Assembly: GCF_022558445.1 (NCBI RefSeq)
Contig: NZ_CP054699.1
Coordinates: forward strand, 2,620,001-2,684,000
From: Candidatus Contubernalis alkalaceticus
GTDB taxonomy: Bacteria > Bacillota > Dethiobacteria > SKNC01
DNA length: 64,000 nt
Direction: 5' to 3'
Shown here: piece after piece, positions 46,182-54,848 of the stretch
Position numbering within the stretch: the stretch's first letter is position 1
How the letters are laid out: each line of letters starts with the position of its first letter
The notes under the pieces: generated by a model
What the model saw: the letters and a program-made list of their open reading frames with translations, nothing else
Database searches by the model: none
Told to the model about the DNA's origin: nothing
Program-made: the position numbers and the translations under genes

Positions 46182-47213
46182 TCAAAAAACCAGATGACAG
46201 GCTTTCCAATGTCGCTCTCCAATCTTCAACAGAAGAGGTTCCTCCCGAGAGCAAACCTCTTTCACCTGGGGGCATCGGGGATGAAATCGACAGCCTTGGG
46301 GAGGAAAAATAGGGTTGGGTGGTTCTCCCCTGATTATTTGTTCTACATTAGCTTTTTCCCCGGGATCCGGTTTTGGGACTGCAGCCAAAAGAGAGCGGGT
46401 ATAAGGATGCAGCGCTTCCTCCACTAGACGTTGGCTATCCAAAACTTCTACGATTTTCCCGAGGTACATGACCGCAACCTGATGGCTGATGTATTTGACT
46501 GCAGCCAGGTCATGGGAAATAAAAAGATAAGATAATTGGTAGTCATTCCTAAGCTTTTTTAGTAAATTCAGAACTTGGGCTTGAATGGACACATCAAGAC
46601 TGGCCACAGACTCGTCACAAACAATAACTGACGGATTTAATGCCAGGGCCCGGGCTATAGCTATTCGCTGCCGCTGGCCGCCGCTGAATTCATGGGGATA
46701 ACGTCCACGATGTTCCGGTTCTAACCCTACATCCTTTAAAAGCCTTTCCACCTGCTGCCGGCGCTGTGTAAATGAACCTTTTTTGTAGTTATAAAGGGGT
46801 TCTCCAATGATCTGTTCTACCTTCATCCGGGGATTCAGTGAAGCGTAGGCATCCTGAAAAATTACCTGAACATTCTTTCTCCACTGCCTGAGTCCTTCTC
46901 CCCTATACTGAGTAATATCCTCTCCAGAGTAATAGATACTTCCGGAGGTAGATTCCTCCAAACGCAGGATCAATCGGCCCAGGGTACTCTTCCCACATCC
47001 ACTCTCACCTACCAGGCCCAGGGTCTCCCCCTCCCGAATCTGAAGGGATACACCATCCACAGCCCTGACCTTCTCCTGCTTTTCAGAAAACAGACTGTCT
47101 TGTGAATAGTGCTTAAACAAATTAACTACTTCTAAAAGAAAAGTTTCTTTTTCCTGGGAAGTACCTGCTTCTAACCTGTTAATTCCCACAGTATTTGCAA
47201 TCTCCACAGACAT
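46182..47213 (-). CDS. Nickel/peptide ABC transporter ATP-binding protein (OppF/NikE type)
   Basis: The 343-residue ATPase has Walker A GESGCGKSTLGR, the signature FSGGQRQRIAIARAL, Walker B VIVCDESVASLD and the C-terminal oligopeptide extension with HPRCPQVKEVC, whose cysteines may hold an iron-sulfur site as in some OppD/F proteins. It ends the importer operon; its start abuts the OppD-type gene by one base. The substrate could be nickel, a metal chelate or a peptide. Confidence 0.92.
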   Translation of the reverse strand: MSVEIANTVGINRLEAGTSQEKETFLLEVVNLFKHYSQDSLFSEKQEKVRAVDGVSLQIREGETLGLVGESGCGKSTLGRLILRLEESTSGSIYYSGEDITQYRGEGLRQWRKNVQVIFQDAYASLNPRMKVEQIIGEPLYNYKKGSFTQRRQQVERLLKDVGLEPEHRGRYPHEFSGGQRQRIAIARALALNPSVIVCDESVASLDVSIQAQVLNLLKKLRNDYQLSYLFISHDLAAVKYISHQVAVMYLGKIVEVLDSQRLVEEALHPYTRSLLAAVPKPDPGEKANVEQIIRGEPPNPIFPPQGCRFHPRCPQVKEVCSREEPLLLKIGERHWKACHLVF

Positions 47214-48233
47214 CTATATCAGCACCTCTTCGGCATGACTTTCACAGCAGGTTTTTTCATCCAGTGGGAAGAAACAGGCGACCTTATGACCGTCATTTAT
47301 ATCCATCCATAATGGATATATGCTTTTACAAATCTCCTCTGCTCTGCTGCATCGGGGGTAAAAGGAACACCCTTCCGGCATACTATGCAGAGCCGGCGGC
47401 TGTCCCTTAATAGAACATAGTTCCTGATTATCCTGGCCCAGGTCCGGTATTGAATTGAGAAGAGCTCGGGTATAGGGATGGGATGCTCGATAAAATACCT
47501 CCTTTACCAGTCCATATTCTACAATTGAACCGGCGTACATCACTGCTACCCGGTCAGAAAGCTGAGCAATAACCCCCATGTTATGGGAAATCAGCATTAT
47601 GCCTGTGCCAAAGTCTTTTTTTAGCCTTCTCATTTCTGAAAGAATCTGAGCCTGAACCGTTACATCCAGAGCCGTGGTAGGCTCATCGGCAATCAAGATA
47701 TCCGGCTCCAAGGCCAGAGCCATGGCAATCATTACTCTCTGCCTCATACCACCGCTGAGCTGAAAAGGATATTTTCTCATGATCCCCTCCGGGGCAGCCA
47801 ATCCCATAGCGGAAAGCATATCCATAGACCTGTGACGTGCCTTTTCCCTACTCAGGGACAGGTGGGTTTTCAAAGTTTCCATAAACTGCGGACCAATGGC
47901 TCGCACCGGGTTCAATGTCGAACTGGGATCTTGAAAGATTATAGCAATTTTCTTACCTCTTAACCGACGCATTTTTTCCCGGGAGAGAGTAAGAAGATTT
48001 ACACCCTCCAGGCACACTTCCCCATGGCTAATTTTTCCCCCGGGGGGAAGCAGGCGGAGCATAGACAGTGCCGTAACACTTTTCCCGCAGGCGCTTTCTC
48101 CCACCAGGCCCAGCACCTCCCCCCTACCCAATGAAAAACTCACCCGATTTACGGCCTTCAGCTTCCCAAAGTCCGTACGGAATTCCACAGTCAGTTCTTT
48201 CACATCCAAATAATTTTGCTGGTATGAATCCAT
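47214..48233 (-). CDS. Nickel/peptide ABC transporter ATP-binding protein (OppD/NikD type)
   Basis: The 339-residue ATPase has Walker A GESACGKSVTALSM, signature LSGGMRQRVMIAMAL, Walker B ILIADEPTTALD and a C-terminal PRCSRAEEIC motif. It forms a heterodimer with the following OppF-type ATPase to energise import. It lies 20 bases after the OppC-type permease. Confidence 0.92.
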   Translation of the reverse strand: MDSYQQNYLDVKELTVEFRTDFGKLKAVNRVSFSLGRGEVLGLVGESACGKSVTALSMLRLLPPGGKISHGEVCLEGVNLLTLSREKMRRLRGKKIAIIFQDPSSTLNPVRAIGPQFMETLKTHLSLSREKARHRSMDMLSAMGLAAPEGIMRKYPFQLSGGMRQRVMIAMALALEPDILIADEPTTALDVTVQAQILSEMRRLKKDFGTGIMLISHNMGVIAQLSDRVAVMYAGSIVEYGLVKEVFYRASHPYTRALLNSIPDLGQDNQELCSIKGQPPALHSMPEGCSFYPRCSRAEEICKSIYPLWMDINDGHKVACFFPLDEKTCCESHAEEVLI

Positions 48234-48252
48234 GGTAGAACACCCCTATAAT

Positions 48253-49053
48253 TTATAATCTTCTAATTCCCCGAATATCGAAAATATCCCGCAGTCCATC
48301 ACCCATGAGGTTAAAAGATAGTACCGAAATAAGAATAGCAAGCCCTGGGAAAATCATCAGCCAGGGGGCTGTCTGCATGTAGGGACGGCCATCATTTAGC
48401 ATGGCTCCCCATTCCGGCATAGGAGGCTGAGCCCCCAGGCCCAAAAAGGAAAGCCCGGAGATACTTAATATAATTGAACCCATATCCAGAGTAGCCAGGA
48501 CAATCACCGGGGATAATACATTGGGCAGCACATGACGCAAAATAATCCCCGGTCCAGTGGTTCCAACAGACCGGGCAGCCAGAACATATTCTTTTTCCTT
48601 AATGGAAACCACCATCCCTCGAATAATACGGGCATAACCCACCCAGGCTACGGAGGCAATGGCAATCATCACGTTGGTAATGCTGGGACCCAGCATCCCT
48701 GCTATAGCCAAAGCCAGAATCAGCCCGGGAAAAGCCAGGAGCACATCTATTACGCTGACAACCACAATATCCAGTTTTCCCCCTATGTATCCGGACAGAG
48801 TGCCAATAAAAATCCCAACGGTCATTATAATTACCAGTACCAGGAAGGAGGTCCTGAGGGACACCTGGGTGCCATGAATGATCCTGGACAGAATACAGCG
48901 CCCCAGGTGATCCGTCCCCAGGGGAAACTCCCCTCCAGGTTCCTGCAGCCGCTGGCTTAAATCAATTTTTACCGGGTCATGGGGAGAAAACAGAGGTGCC
49001 AGCAGCCCCACAACTACAATTATTACAATAATAATAAACCCCAGACAGGCCAT
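48253..49053 (-). CDS. Nickel/peptide ABC transporter permease (OppC/NikC type)
   Basis: The protein of 266 residues has about five to six membrane helices and the EAA loop GYARIIRGMVVSIKEKEYVLAARSVG. The block HDPVKIDLSQRLQEPGGEFPLGTDHLGRC is typical of OppC. The frame continues without a stop upstream of ATG 49053 (IIKRLKKDK), and family members have such an N-terminal tail, so translation may begin at a non-standard codon such as ATT 49079. Confidence 0.9.
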   Translation of the reverse strand: MACLGFIIIVIIVVVGLLAPLFSPHDPVKIDLSQRLQEPGGEFPLGTDHLGRCILSRIIHGTQVSLRTSFLVLVIIMTVGIFIGTLSGYIGGKLDIVVVSVIDVLLAFPGLILALAIAGMLGPSITNVMIAIASVAWVGYARIIRGMVVSIKEKEYVLAARSVGTTGPGIILRHVLPNVLSPVIVLATLDMGSIILSISGLSFLGLGAQPPMPEWGAMLNDGRPYMQTAPWLMIFPGLAILISVLSFNLMGDGLRDIFDIRGIRRL

Positions 49054-49082
49054 CTTATCTTTTTTAAGCCGCTTGATAATAT

Positions 49083-50027
49083 CTATGAAGAGTCCCCCCC
49101 TTCCAGACGAATGCGGGGGTCAATAAATTTATAAGAAAGATCTACCACGAGATTTACCAACACAAAGATTAACGCCATAAATAGGACATAGCCCTGAATT
49201 ACAGGATAGTCCCGATTGAATATCGCCTGCACCACAAACCGCCCAACTCCCGGCCAGGCAAATATGGTTTCCACAATGACTGTGCCCCCCAGCAGATGGC
49301 CCAGGCTCATACCAAAAGCAGTTACCACCGGCAATAAGGCATTCTTAAGGGCATTCTTCACCAGAACTGTATGCTCTTTCAATCCCCGGGCCCGGGCGGC
49401 ATGAATATAATCCTGACCTAAAACCTCTAACATGCTGGCCCGCAGGAGACGGGCATAAGTAGCAGACATCCCCAGCCCCAAAGTTAGGGCCGGGAGAACC
49501 AGATGTAAAATGCCTCCCCTGCCCATAACCGGCAGAATAGACAACTTTACAGCAAAATAATAAATAAGTAAAAGTCCCAGCCAAAAAGAGGGAAGGGATG
49601 CCCCCAGCAGTGCAAAAAAACGGCTCAAATGGTCCATAAAAGTATTTTTAAAAAGAGCCGACAGAATCCCCACCGGCAGGGCAACAACCAGCATTACCAA
49701 CAACCCGGCCAAAGTCAGCTCTATGGTAGCAGGAAACCGGTGGGCAATTTCCTCCAGCACCGGCTGACCGGTCCTAAAAGACTGTCCCAGATCTCCCTGG
49801 AGCACGGCCCAAAGCCATTTACCATACTGAACCGGAAGTGGTTCATTCAGGCCCAGCTGCTCCCGCAGGGCCTGAATTGCCTCCCGGGTAGGTTCCACTC
49901 CACTTTCCCTTAAAATAAGTTCTGCCGGGTCCCCCGGTGTAAGCTGACTGATACTAAAAGTCAGAAGAGAAACTCCCAGCATTACCACGAATAAATACAG
50001 CAATCGTTTAACAATATATTTCTTCAT
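49083..50027 (-). CDS. Nickel/peptide ABC transporter permease (OppB/NikB type)
   Basis: The 314-residue permease has six membrane helices, the N-terminal block RLLYLFVVMLGVSLLTFSIS and the EAA loop GQDYIHAARARGLKEHTVL. GGTVIVETIFAWPGVGRFV is a strong family signature. It pairs with the OppC-type protein to form the membrane channel. Confidence 0.93.
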   Translation of the reverse strand: MKKYIVKRLLYLFVVMLGVSLLTFSISQLTPGDPAELILRESGVEPTREAIQALREQLGLNEPLPVQYGKWLWAVLQGDLGQSFRTGQPVLEEIAHRFPATIELTLAGLLVMLVVALPVGILSALFKNTFMDHLSRFFALLGASLPSFWLGLLLIYYFAVKLSILPVMGRGGILHLVLPALTLGLGMSATYARLLRASMLEVLGQDYIHAARARGLKEHTVLVKNALKNALLPVVTAFGMSLGHLLGGTVIVETIFAWPGVGRFVVQAIFNRDYPVIQGYVLFMALIFVLVNLVVDLSYKFIDPRIRLEGGDSS

Positions 50028-50107
50028 CTAACCTACCTCCCCAAACCAGGGGTCAATTTAATAAATTGCTATCTCCGTTTATATTTGAAAAGTTATATAT
50101 CTAACCT

Positions 50108-51682
50108 CTACTCTCCAATCCAGGCTTTATCCAGGCTGGGACGAAAATAGGCATCCAGAGTCATATCTTTAACTTCTTTTCTATAGGCGTAAAGGGTAAC
50201 ATCGTGGAAAATTGGAGCCATGGGAACTTCCTGATCCATCAATCTCTGCAGCTGACCATAAAGATCTTTTCTTTTGTTTAAATCACTCTCAACCGCAGCT
50301 TCCTCAATCAACCGATCAGCCTCAGCATTACTGTATCCCAACCCCCGGGAAGCGTTCATCTGACCTTGAGAATGAATCCATCGGGCAAAAACAAAGTCCG
50401 GGTCACCGGTCATGAAGGTGTAAGGAGTCAAAGTCATATGATAATCCCCATTTTTCAAAGCCTCCCCCCAGGCAGCGGCTTCCATCATTTGGATTTCAAC
50501 TTCAAACCCCAGTTCTCCTAACTCCATCTGCAGGACTTCTGCAACAGGCTTATAGGGCCAGCGGTTGGCCAGGGCTGAACTTACTACCAATGTCACCGTA
50601 AGGCCATCGGCCCCTTTGACTAGTTCCTCTGCTTTATTCTTATCTGTTTTAAAAAGATCCCTCACCACATAATCTGTGGCAATTGGAGTAATTATTGAAT
50701 CCGCAGGCTCTCCATAACCTTCCAGCAGTTGGTTTACAATAACAGAACGGTCTACAGCCATGCTAACGGCCTGACGGATATTTACATCATTAAAGGGAGC
50801 TTTTTGACCGTTGAATAAAATATAATGGGAAGTAGTCACCAATTTTGTTTGCAGCACCAGATCAGAATCCCCTTCTACAACTACTCCCTGTTCCGGCAGT
50901 ACCCCTCCCACATCGGCAATCACGTGTATTTCCCCTGCCTGAAGAGCAGCCAGGCGGGTTGATGGATCCGGGATTGGCTTAAAAGTGACTTTTTCCAACT
51001 TTGCTTTTTCTCCCCAGTAATCATCATTACGGGTGAGAATCAACTCCTCATCTTTTATGTAATCTTCATATTTAAAGGGACCGGTTCCGTAAGGTACGGT
51101 AATTGCCCCTTCTTCATCAAAACTTGCCGGGCTAAAAATAGCAAACCCATGATAGTTGACCTTTAAGGGGAAGGCAGGTTCAGGCTGATTAAATTTAAAA
51201 ACAACCTCCATATCTCCAGCAGCTTCTGCTCCTTCAAAATGTAAAAATGTACCATACTCATCAAATTTGGGATTGTTCAAAATACGGTCAATATTAGCCA
51301 TAACAGCTTCTGCATTTAAGGGTGTTCCATCGTGAAAATTTACTCCCGAACGGAGTTTAACAGACCATTGGGTAGCATCATCATTGGGCGTCAGCTCTTC
51401 CGCCAATTGAGGCTCGGGTATCATATCTTCATTTAAATAGGTAAAACTTTCCCATACCCCGGTACTGCCATGGACAAATACTCCGCTCTCCGGTCCCTGA
51501 TAAAAATCTCTTCCTATTCCAATAATTAATTCCTGAGGTATGCCTAAAGCCTCTTCTATGTTATCTCCATCCGACGCTGCCGACGGGTCAACAGCTTCTT
51601 CCTCTGCACTGCATCCATAAAAACACCCCATCATAAACAAAAACAGCAGCAGGAAAACTGCATTCCTTTTCATCTTTAACAC
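50108..51682 (-). CDS. Nickel/peptide ABC transporter substrate-binding lipoprotein
   Basis: The 524-residue protein is an SBP_bac_5 (NikA/OppA) family receptor. A lipoprotein signal with lipobox FYGC is followed by an acidic linker. Family blocks include LRSGVNFHDGTPLNAEAV, RNDDYWGEKAKLEKV and NIRQAVSMAVDRSVIVNQLL. GTG 51682 is preferred, with AGAAGG upstream; ATG 51673 is possible. It follows the methyltransferase gene by 20 bases. The ligand cannot be read from sequence; the NikA-like family allows nickel, chelated metals or peptides. Confidence 0.9.
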   Translation of the reverse strand: MLKMKRNAVFLLLFLFMMGCFYGCSAEEEAVDPSAASDGDNIEEALGIPQELIIGIGRDFYQGPESGVFVHGSTGVWESFTYLNEDMIPEPQLAEELTPNDDATQWSVKLRSGVNFHDGTPLNAEAVMANIDRILNNPKFDEYGTFLHFEGAEAAGDMEVVFKFNQPEPAFPLKVNYHGFAIFSPASFDEEGAITVPYGTGPFKYEDYIKDEELILTRNDDYWGEKAKLEKVTFKPIPDPSTRLAALQAGEIHVIADVGGVLPEQGVVVEGDSDLVLQTKLVTTSHYILFNGQKAPFNDVNIRQAVSMAVDRSVIVNQLLEGYGEPADSIITPIATDYVVRDLFKTDKNKAEELVKGADGLTVTLVVSSALANRWPYKPVAEVLQMELGELGFEVEIQMMEAAAWGEALKNGDYHMTLTPYTFMTGDPDFVFARWIHSQGQMNASRGLGYSNAEADRLIEEAAVESDLNKRKDLYGQLQRLMDQEVPMAPIFHDVTLYAYRKEVKDMTLDAYFRPSLDKAWIGE

Positions 51683-51702
51683 TACAACACCTTCTTTCTT
51701 TT

Positions 51703-52608
51703 TTAAAACGCACCCCACATATCATTTACATTCCACAGGGTCATCCCTAATAGAGACTGAAATTCTTCCCGAAAAATACCCTCCTGCAAATGTTTCGCCA
51801 CATAATCACAGATAATCCTCCTCACCTCAGGAGTTATTTTAGTGTACAGGGAAAAATGTCGGGTTAAGTTTTCAACAGCCTCTTCCCCTGAAGCTTCTTC
51901 CTCCCACTGCTCCCTCCACAACTGTAAAGATGGGCAGTATCCTTTAGAATACAAATAGTTCAAGGGATAAAAAATATTATATTCCGGCAGCGGCATGGAT
52001 TCCATAAATATCTCATTCCACAGTTCTTCCTGAACCCGATTTCGGCGTCTTCCGGCAAACTCACAGAGAAAACACCACTTTCGGGAACAAGTTATCATCT
52101 TTTCTAACGTATCTTTATCATGAATCGCCGGGGTAAGGGATGCAAAAACCAGGTCAAATCCACCCTCAATCCCTTCCTTTTTAGGATTTATGTCCTCCCA
52201 CATATCAGTTATTATAGAAAGCTCACGCACCCCCTCTCCCTTCATATTATCCCTCAATATTTCCACCAGTTTTTCGGCAGGCTCTAAGGCAGTAACCTGG
52301 CCCCCTGCCTTGGAAAAAGGAATGGCAAAAGAACCGGTTCCTGCTCCAATATCCAGTATTCTCATGTCCGAAATTTGAATTCCCTGTTGTCCTATCCACT
52401 GCAAGACCTTTTGGACTCTGGAAATGGACCTCTCCTCTTTAGACCAGCGCTTCATTTTCTCAGCGAAGGCGTTCCAGAAATTCACCTCATCCTGTCCCTT
52501 AATCCTTCTACTTCTCAATGAATTATTCCGATGCTCTTGCCAGGCATTTAACCAAAAAGAAGGATAGTTCAACCCCATATTATCTTTAATAGCCTCTGAC
52601 TTTTTCAA
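51703..52608 (-). CDS. Class I SAM-dependent methyltransferase in the importer operon
   Basis: The 301-residue protein has motif I ILDIGAGTGSFAIPFSK and the acidic motif II end VTALEPAEKL. The later part is helical and cysteine-containing (TCSRKWCFLCEFAGRRRNR). The start is TTG 52608 behind AAGGAG. It is the first gene of the importer operon, so it may modify the transported compound or a related ligand. The substrate is unknown. Confidence 0.82.
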   Translation of the reverse strand: MKKSEAIKDNMGLNYPSFWLNAWQEHRNNSLRSRRIKGQDEVNFWNAFAEKMKRWSKEERSISRVQKVLQWIGQQGIQISDMRILDIGAGTGSFAIPFSKAGGQVTALEPAEKLVEILRDNMKGEGVRELSIITDMWEDINPKKEGIEGGFDLVFASLTPAIHDKDTLEKMITCSRKWCFLCEFAGRRRNRVQEELWNEIFMESMPLPEYNIFYPLNYLYSKGYCPSLQLWREQWEEEASGEEAVENLTRHFSLYTKITPEVRRIICDYVAKHLQEGIFREEFQSLLGMTLWNVNDMWGAF

Positions 52609-52708
52609 CCCGGAATTACTCCTTTTTTAATAGATTATAAAGTAAACTATTTTGATACTTTTAGCAACAACAATGGTGCTAATAAGAAGAAAGACCCTTT
52701 TGGCCCTG

Positions 52709-53164
52709 TTAATTGCTTTTAGTTTTCTTTATTCCTGCCGTCCTTCCTCTATTCAGTAAATACTCATTTACTTTCTGCACCATTTCATCCAAAAATCGGG
52801 GAAGCTGCTGTTCTTTCAATCCTAACAGCATAATTTTATGATTCTTAAGAGGGACAAGAATTTTACAGGCTGGACTTTCCAAAATAGCACATGCCATCCC
52901 GGGTGTAATTTCCCCCAACATGGAATTTTGCAGCAGTATACTGCATGATCCAATAATAATATCAGTATTTGTCAAATTATATACAAGAGCATTTTCTCCA
53001 CTAGCCCCCTCATGAGCACCGGCTTTTAACATTACTGAGGTGGCTACTCCGTTGGTGCCCAGGGCAAAAAGACTTGCTTTTTCATGTATTCTTTCCTTTA
53101 TTAACCTTTCAATTACTACCTTCCCCAGACCTCCACCCTGCCCATCAATAACCGCAATTTTCAT
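52709..53164 (-). CDS. DUF3842 family protein
   Basis: The 151-residue protein matches DUF3842: it opens MKIAVIDGQGGGLGKVVIE, a Rossmann-like glycine-rich loop, then FALGTNGVATSVMLKAGA and MLGEITPGMACAILESPACK. The family is found in anaerobic Firmicutes and has no assigned role; the fold suggests nucleotide or cofactor binding. It lies 100 bases upstream of the methyltransferase, on the same strand, and may belong to the same operon. Confidence 0.82.
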   Translation of the reverse strand: MKIAVIDGQGGGLGKVVIERLIKERIHEKASLFALGTNGVATSVMLKAGAHEGASGENALVYNLTNTDIIIGSCSILLQNSMLGEITPGMACAILESPACKILVPLKNHKIMLLGLKEQQLPRFLDEMVQKVNEYLLNRGRTAGIKKTKSN

Positions 53165-53212
53165 AAAATCACATCCATTCCTTGTGCTGAATTCAATCAT
53201 GTGCCACCTCAT

Positions 53213-53531
53213 GAGTAAAAAATAAACATCCTGGTGTGTTACTATTTTTTATTTTGTATTACCTTCTTAATTATTGTTTATTCTACATCTTTACTTGAAT
53301 TCCTTTAAAAAATAGTTTTTATTTTAAAATAATTACAAAATAAAAACCGCTCATTTCTCTTAATTACCGGCTAACAAAACTGCCAAGAGAATGAGCGGCC
53401 TATTAAAATTATATTTTACAACTGTCTACTTATCAATTCCTTTGTTTATGTGCAATACAACCGATAGGAAATGTTATTTATTGGGAAAAGTTATACTATT
53501 GAGAATTAATAATATAATACCACGTTTTTTG
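53213..53531. other. Intergenic region with a long hairpin
   Basis: About 320 AT-rich bases without a gene. The only structure seen is a stem of about 14 bp with one bulged base (CCGCTCATTTCTCTT at 53347-53361 with AAGAGAATGAGCGG at 53385-53398). On the minus strand it is followed by TTTTTATTTTG, so it probably terminates the 53532-53798 transcript. Confidence 0.65.
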
Positions 53532-53798
53532 TCAACTCTTTACCCATTTTACCACAACTAAACCCAACAGGGCTGCAAACATTCCAACTGACATATAAGA
53601 CATTAATTTAAGTCGACCATCAAGGTGCTCTAATTCGTGTGCAATTTCTTCCAATTCATGAATTATTTCAGCTCCCTGCTCCTCGGTAATCTGAGCCTGT
53701 ACCCCATCCGCATAAATAGCTAATAAAGCCATAGTTAATATTAAAGCCGTAACAAAAACAATTGCGGTCTTCTTGTTGTTTATAGCCATTAAATTCAT
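53532..53798 (-). CDS. Small membrane protein with two hydrophobic segments
   Basis: I do not recognise this 88-residue protein. Residues 9-34 form a signal peptide or helix ending near GVQAQ. A charged, heptad-like segment rich in His and Glu follows (EIIHELEEIAHELEHLDGR), then a C-terminal helix (about 66-85). The His/Glu pattern could bind metal or form a coiled coil. GGGAGTTGATGTT precedes the ATG. It is divergent from the NAS-like/feo operon. Confidence 0.65.
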   Translation of the reverse strand: MNLMAINNKKTAIVFVTALILTMALLAIYADGVQAQITEEQGAEIIHELEEIAHELEHLDGRLKLMSYMSVGMFAALLGLVVVKWVKS

Positions 53799-53911
53799 AA
53801 CATCAACTCCCTTTCGCGTTTTTAAAAAATAGAATTATTAATAGAAACAGATTATTTCTTATAAAACACCCCTCCCTTATTTTTTTTGGATTAAAGAAAT
53901 TCTTGCAAAAA

Positions 53912-53954
53912 TTAACCATAATTGATATTGAGTCTTATTTTCAACTATGGTTAA
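53912..53954. promoter_or_regulatory. Inverted repeat upstream of the iron operon, possible operator
   Basis: The 14-bp arms with one mismatch (TTAACCATAATTGA and TCAACTATGGTTAA) are separated by 15 bases. It could be an operator for a metal regulator or an AT-rich terminator; the sequence does not match a classical Fur box. Confidence 0.4.
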
Positions 53955-54092
53955 TATAACAACTTTTTTTTTTCTTGTCAAGGGTTAAAGCATAAAATTG
54001 GGCAAACTTTCAACCAACTTTCAACTTCAACCTCAAACTTCACTTTCACTCAGTACCAATTCAAGACATTTGCTTTTTTCCCCATTTTATTA

Positions 54093-54121
54093 TTGACAAA
54101 AACTATGGCTTAAGATAATAT
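54093..54121 (+). promoter_or_regulatory. Promoter of the NAS-like/feo operon
   Basis: A perfect TTGACA (54093-54098) and TAATAT (54116-54121) are 17 bases apart, about 100 bases before the first start codon. The long leader leaves room for regulation. Confidence 0.75.
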
Positions 54122-54224
54122 TGGCATATACTGAGACTGCGTTTCATTATATATTAACAGATGTATATTTTTCATTCGTGCATTATGTTTTAAACAAAAC
54201 TCATGCTGCACAGGGGGGAAAGAG

Positions 54225-54779
54225 ATGCAAATTATTCAGCCAGTAGTTTCTTATATAGAAAAAACATGCAGCAAAAAAAAGATGCTGATTAATTTATATA
54301 CATCCTTCTACAAAGATGTAGTCACCAGGGAAATTACCTTGGCCAACATTTCTTGTCAGGATACTGTTTTAAACATAGGTTGCGGAGCCATACCCTTTAC
54401 GGCAATACACCTGGCACGGCTTACCGGGGCCAAAGTATGGGCGGTAGACCGGGACATTAACGCTGTAGAAGGGGCCAGGTACAGTTTAAAACTGCTGGGC
54501 CTTACTAAAAAAGTACTGGTAATAGAGGGAGATGGCTCAGAAAAAATACCCTCAGGTTTTACTGCAGCAGTGGTCGCCCTGCAGGCGGAACCCAAGGAAA
54601 CTATCTTCAAAAACCTTTTTTCCTTAGGAAGTCCCGGTGCCCGCCTTATCTTTCGACATCCCAGCCCCTCTTACAAATCATTCTATGACCAGCTGCCTGA
54701 AAAATATTGCCCGGCAGCACATCAAAAACAAAACATGAAAACCTTTGACAAATCTCTATTGTTTATTAAAAATAAATAA
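54225..54779 (+). CDS. Small nicotianamine-synthase-like SAM-binding protein
   Basis: The 184-residue protein has a Rossmann SAM-binding core: TVLNIGCGAIPFTAIHLARL (IGCGAIP at 51-57), then VWAVDRDINAVEGARYSLKLLG and a later GSPGARLIFRHPSPSYKSF. Motif I and the R-H/R-x-P ending resemble the nicotianamine synthase (NAS) family more than ordinary methyltransferases. NAS joins aminocarboxypropyl groups from SAM to build metal chelators. It is first in an operon with a related membrane fusion and feoAB, so a role in iron handling is inferred. GGGGGAAAGAG supports the ATG. Confidence 0.65.
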   Translation: MQIIQPVVSYIEKTCSKKKMLINLYTSFYKDVVTREITLANISCQDTVLNIGCGAIPFTAIHLARLTGAKVWAVDRDINAVEGARYSLKLLGLTKKVLVIEGDGSEKIPSGFTAAVVALQAEPKETIFKNLFSLGSPGARLIFRHPSPSYKSFYDQLPEKYCPAAHQKQNMKTFDKSLLFIKNK

Positions 54780-54848
54780 AAATTACTTAAATATTTTGCT
54801 GCAATTATAAATGCCACTGGCCTTACTTTTTCTAAGGAGTGCATAATC

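Larger units (their letters stand above)
53799..54224. other. Divergent intergenic region upstream of the NAS-like/feo operon
   Basis: About 425 bases without a gene. It contains the inverted repeat TTAACCATAATTGA / TCAACTATGGTTAA (53912-53925 and 53941-53954, one mismatch) followed by a T run on the plus strand. It also contains a short run of CAACTTTCAACTTCAACCTC-type units (54010-54050) and the operon promoter at 54093-54121. Confidence 0.6.
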
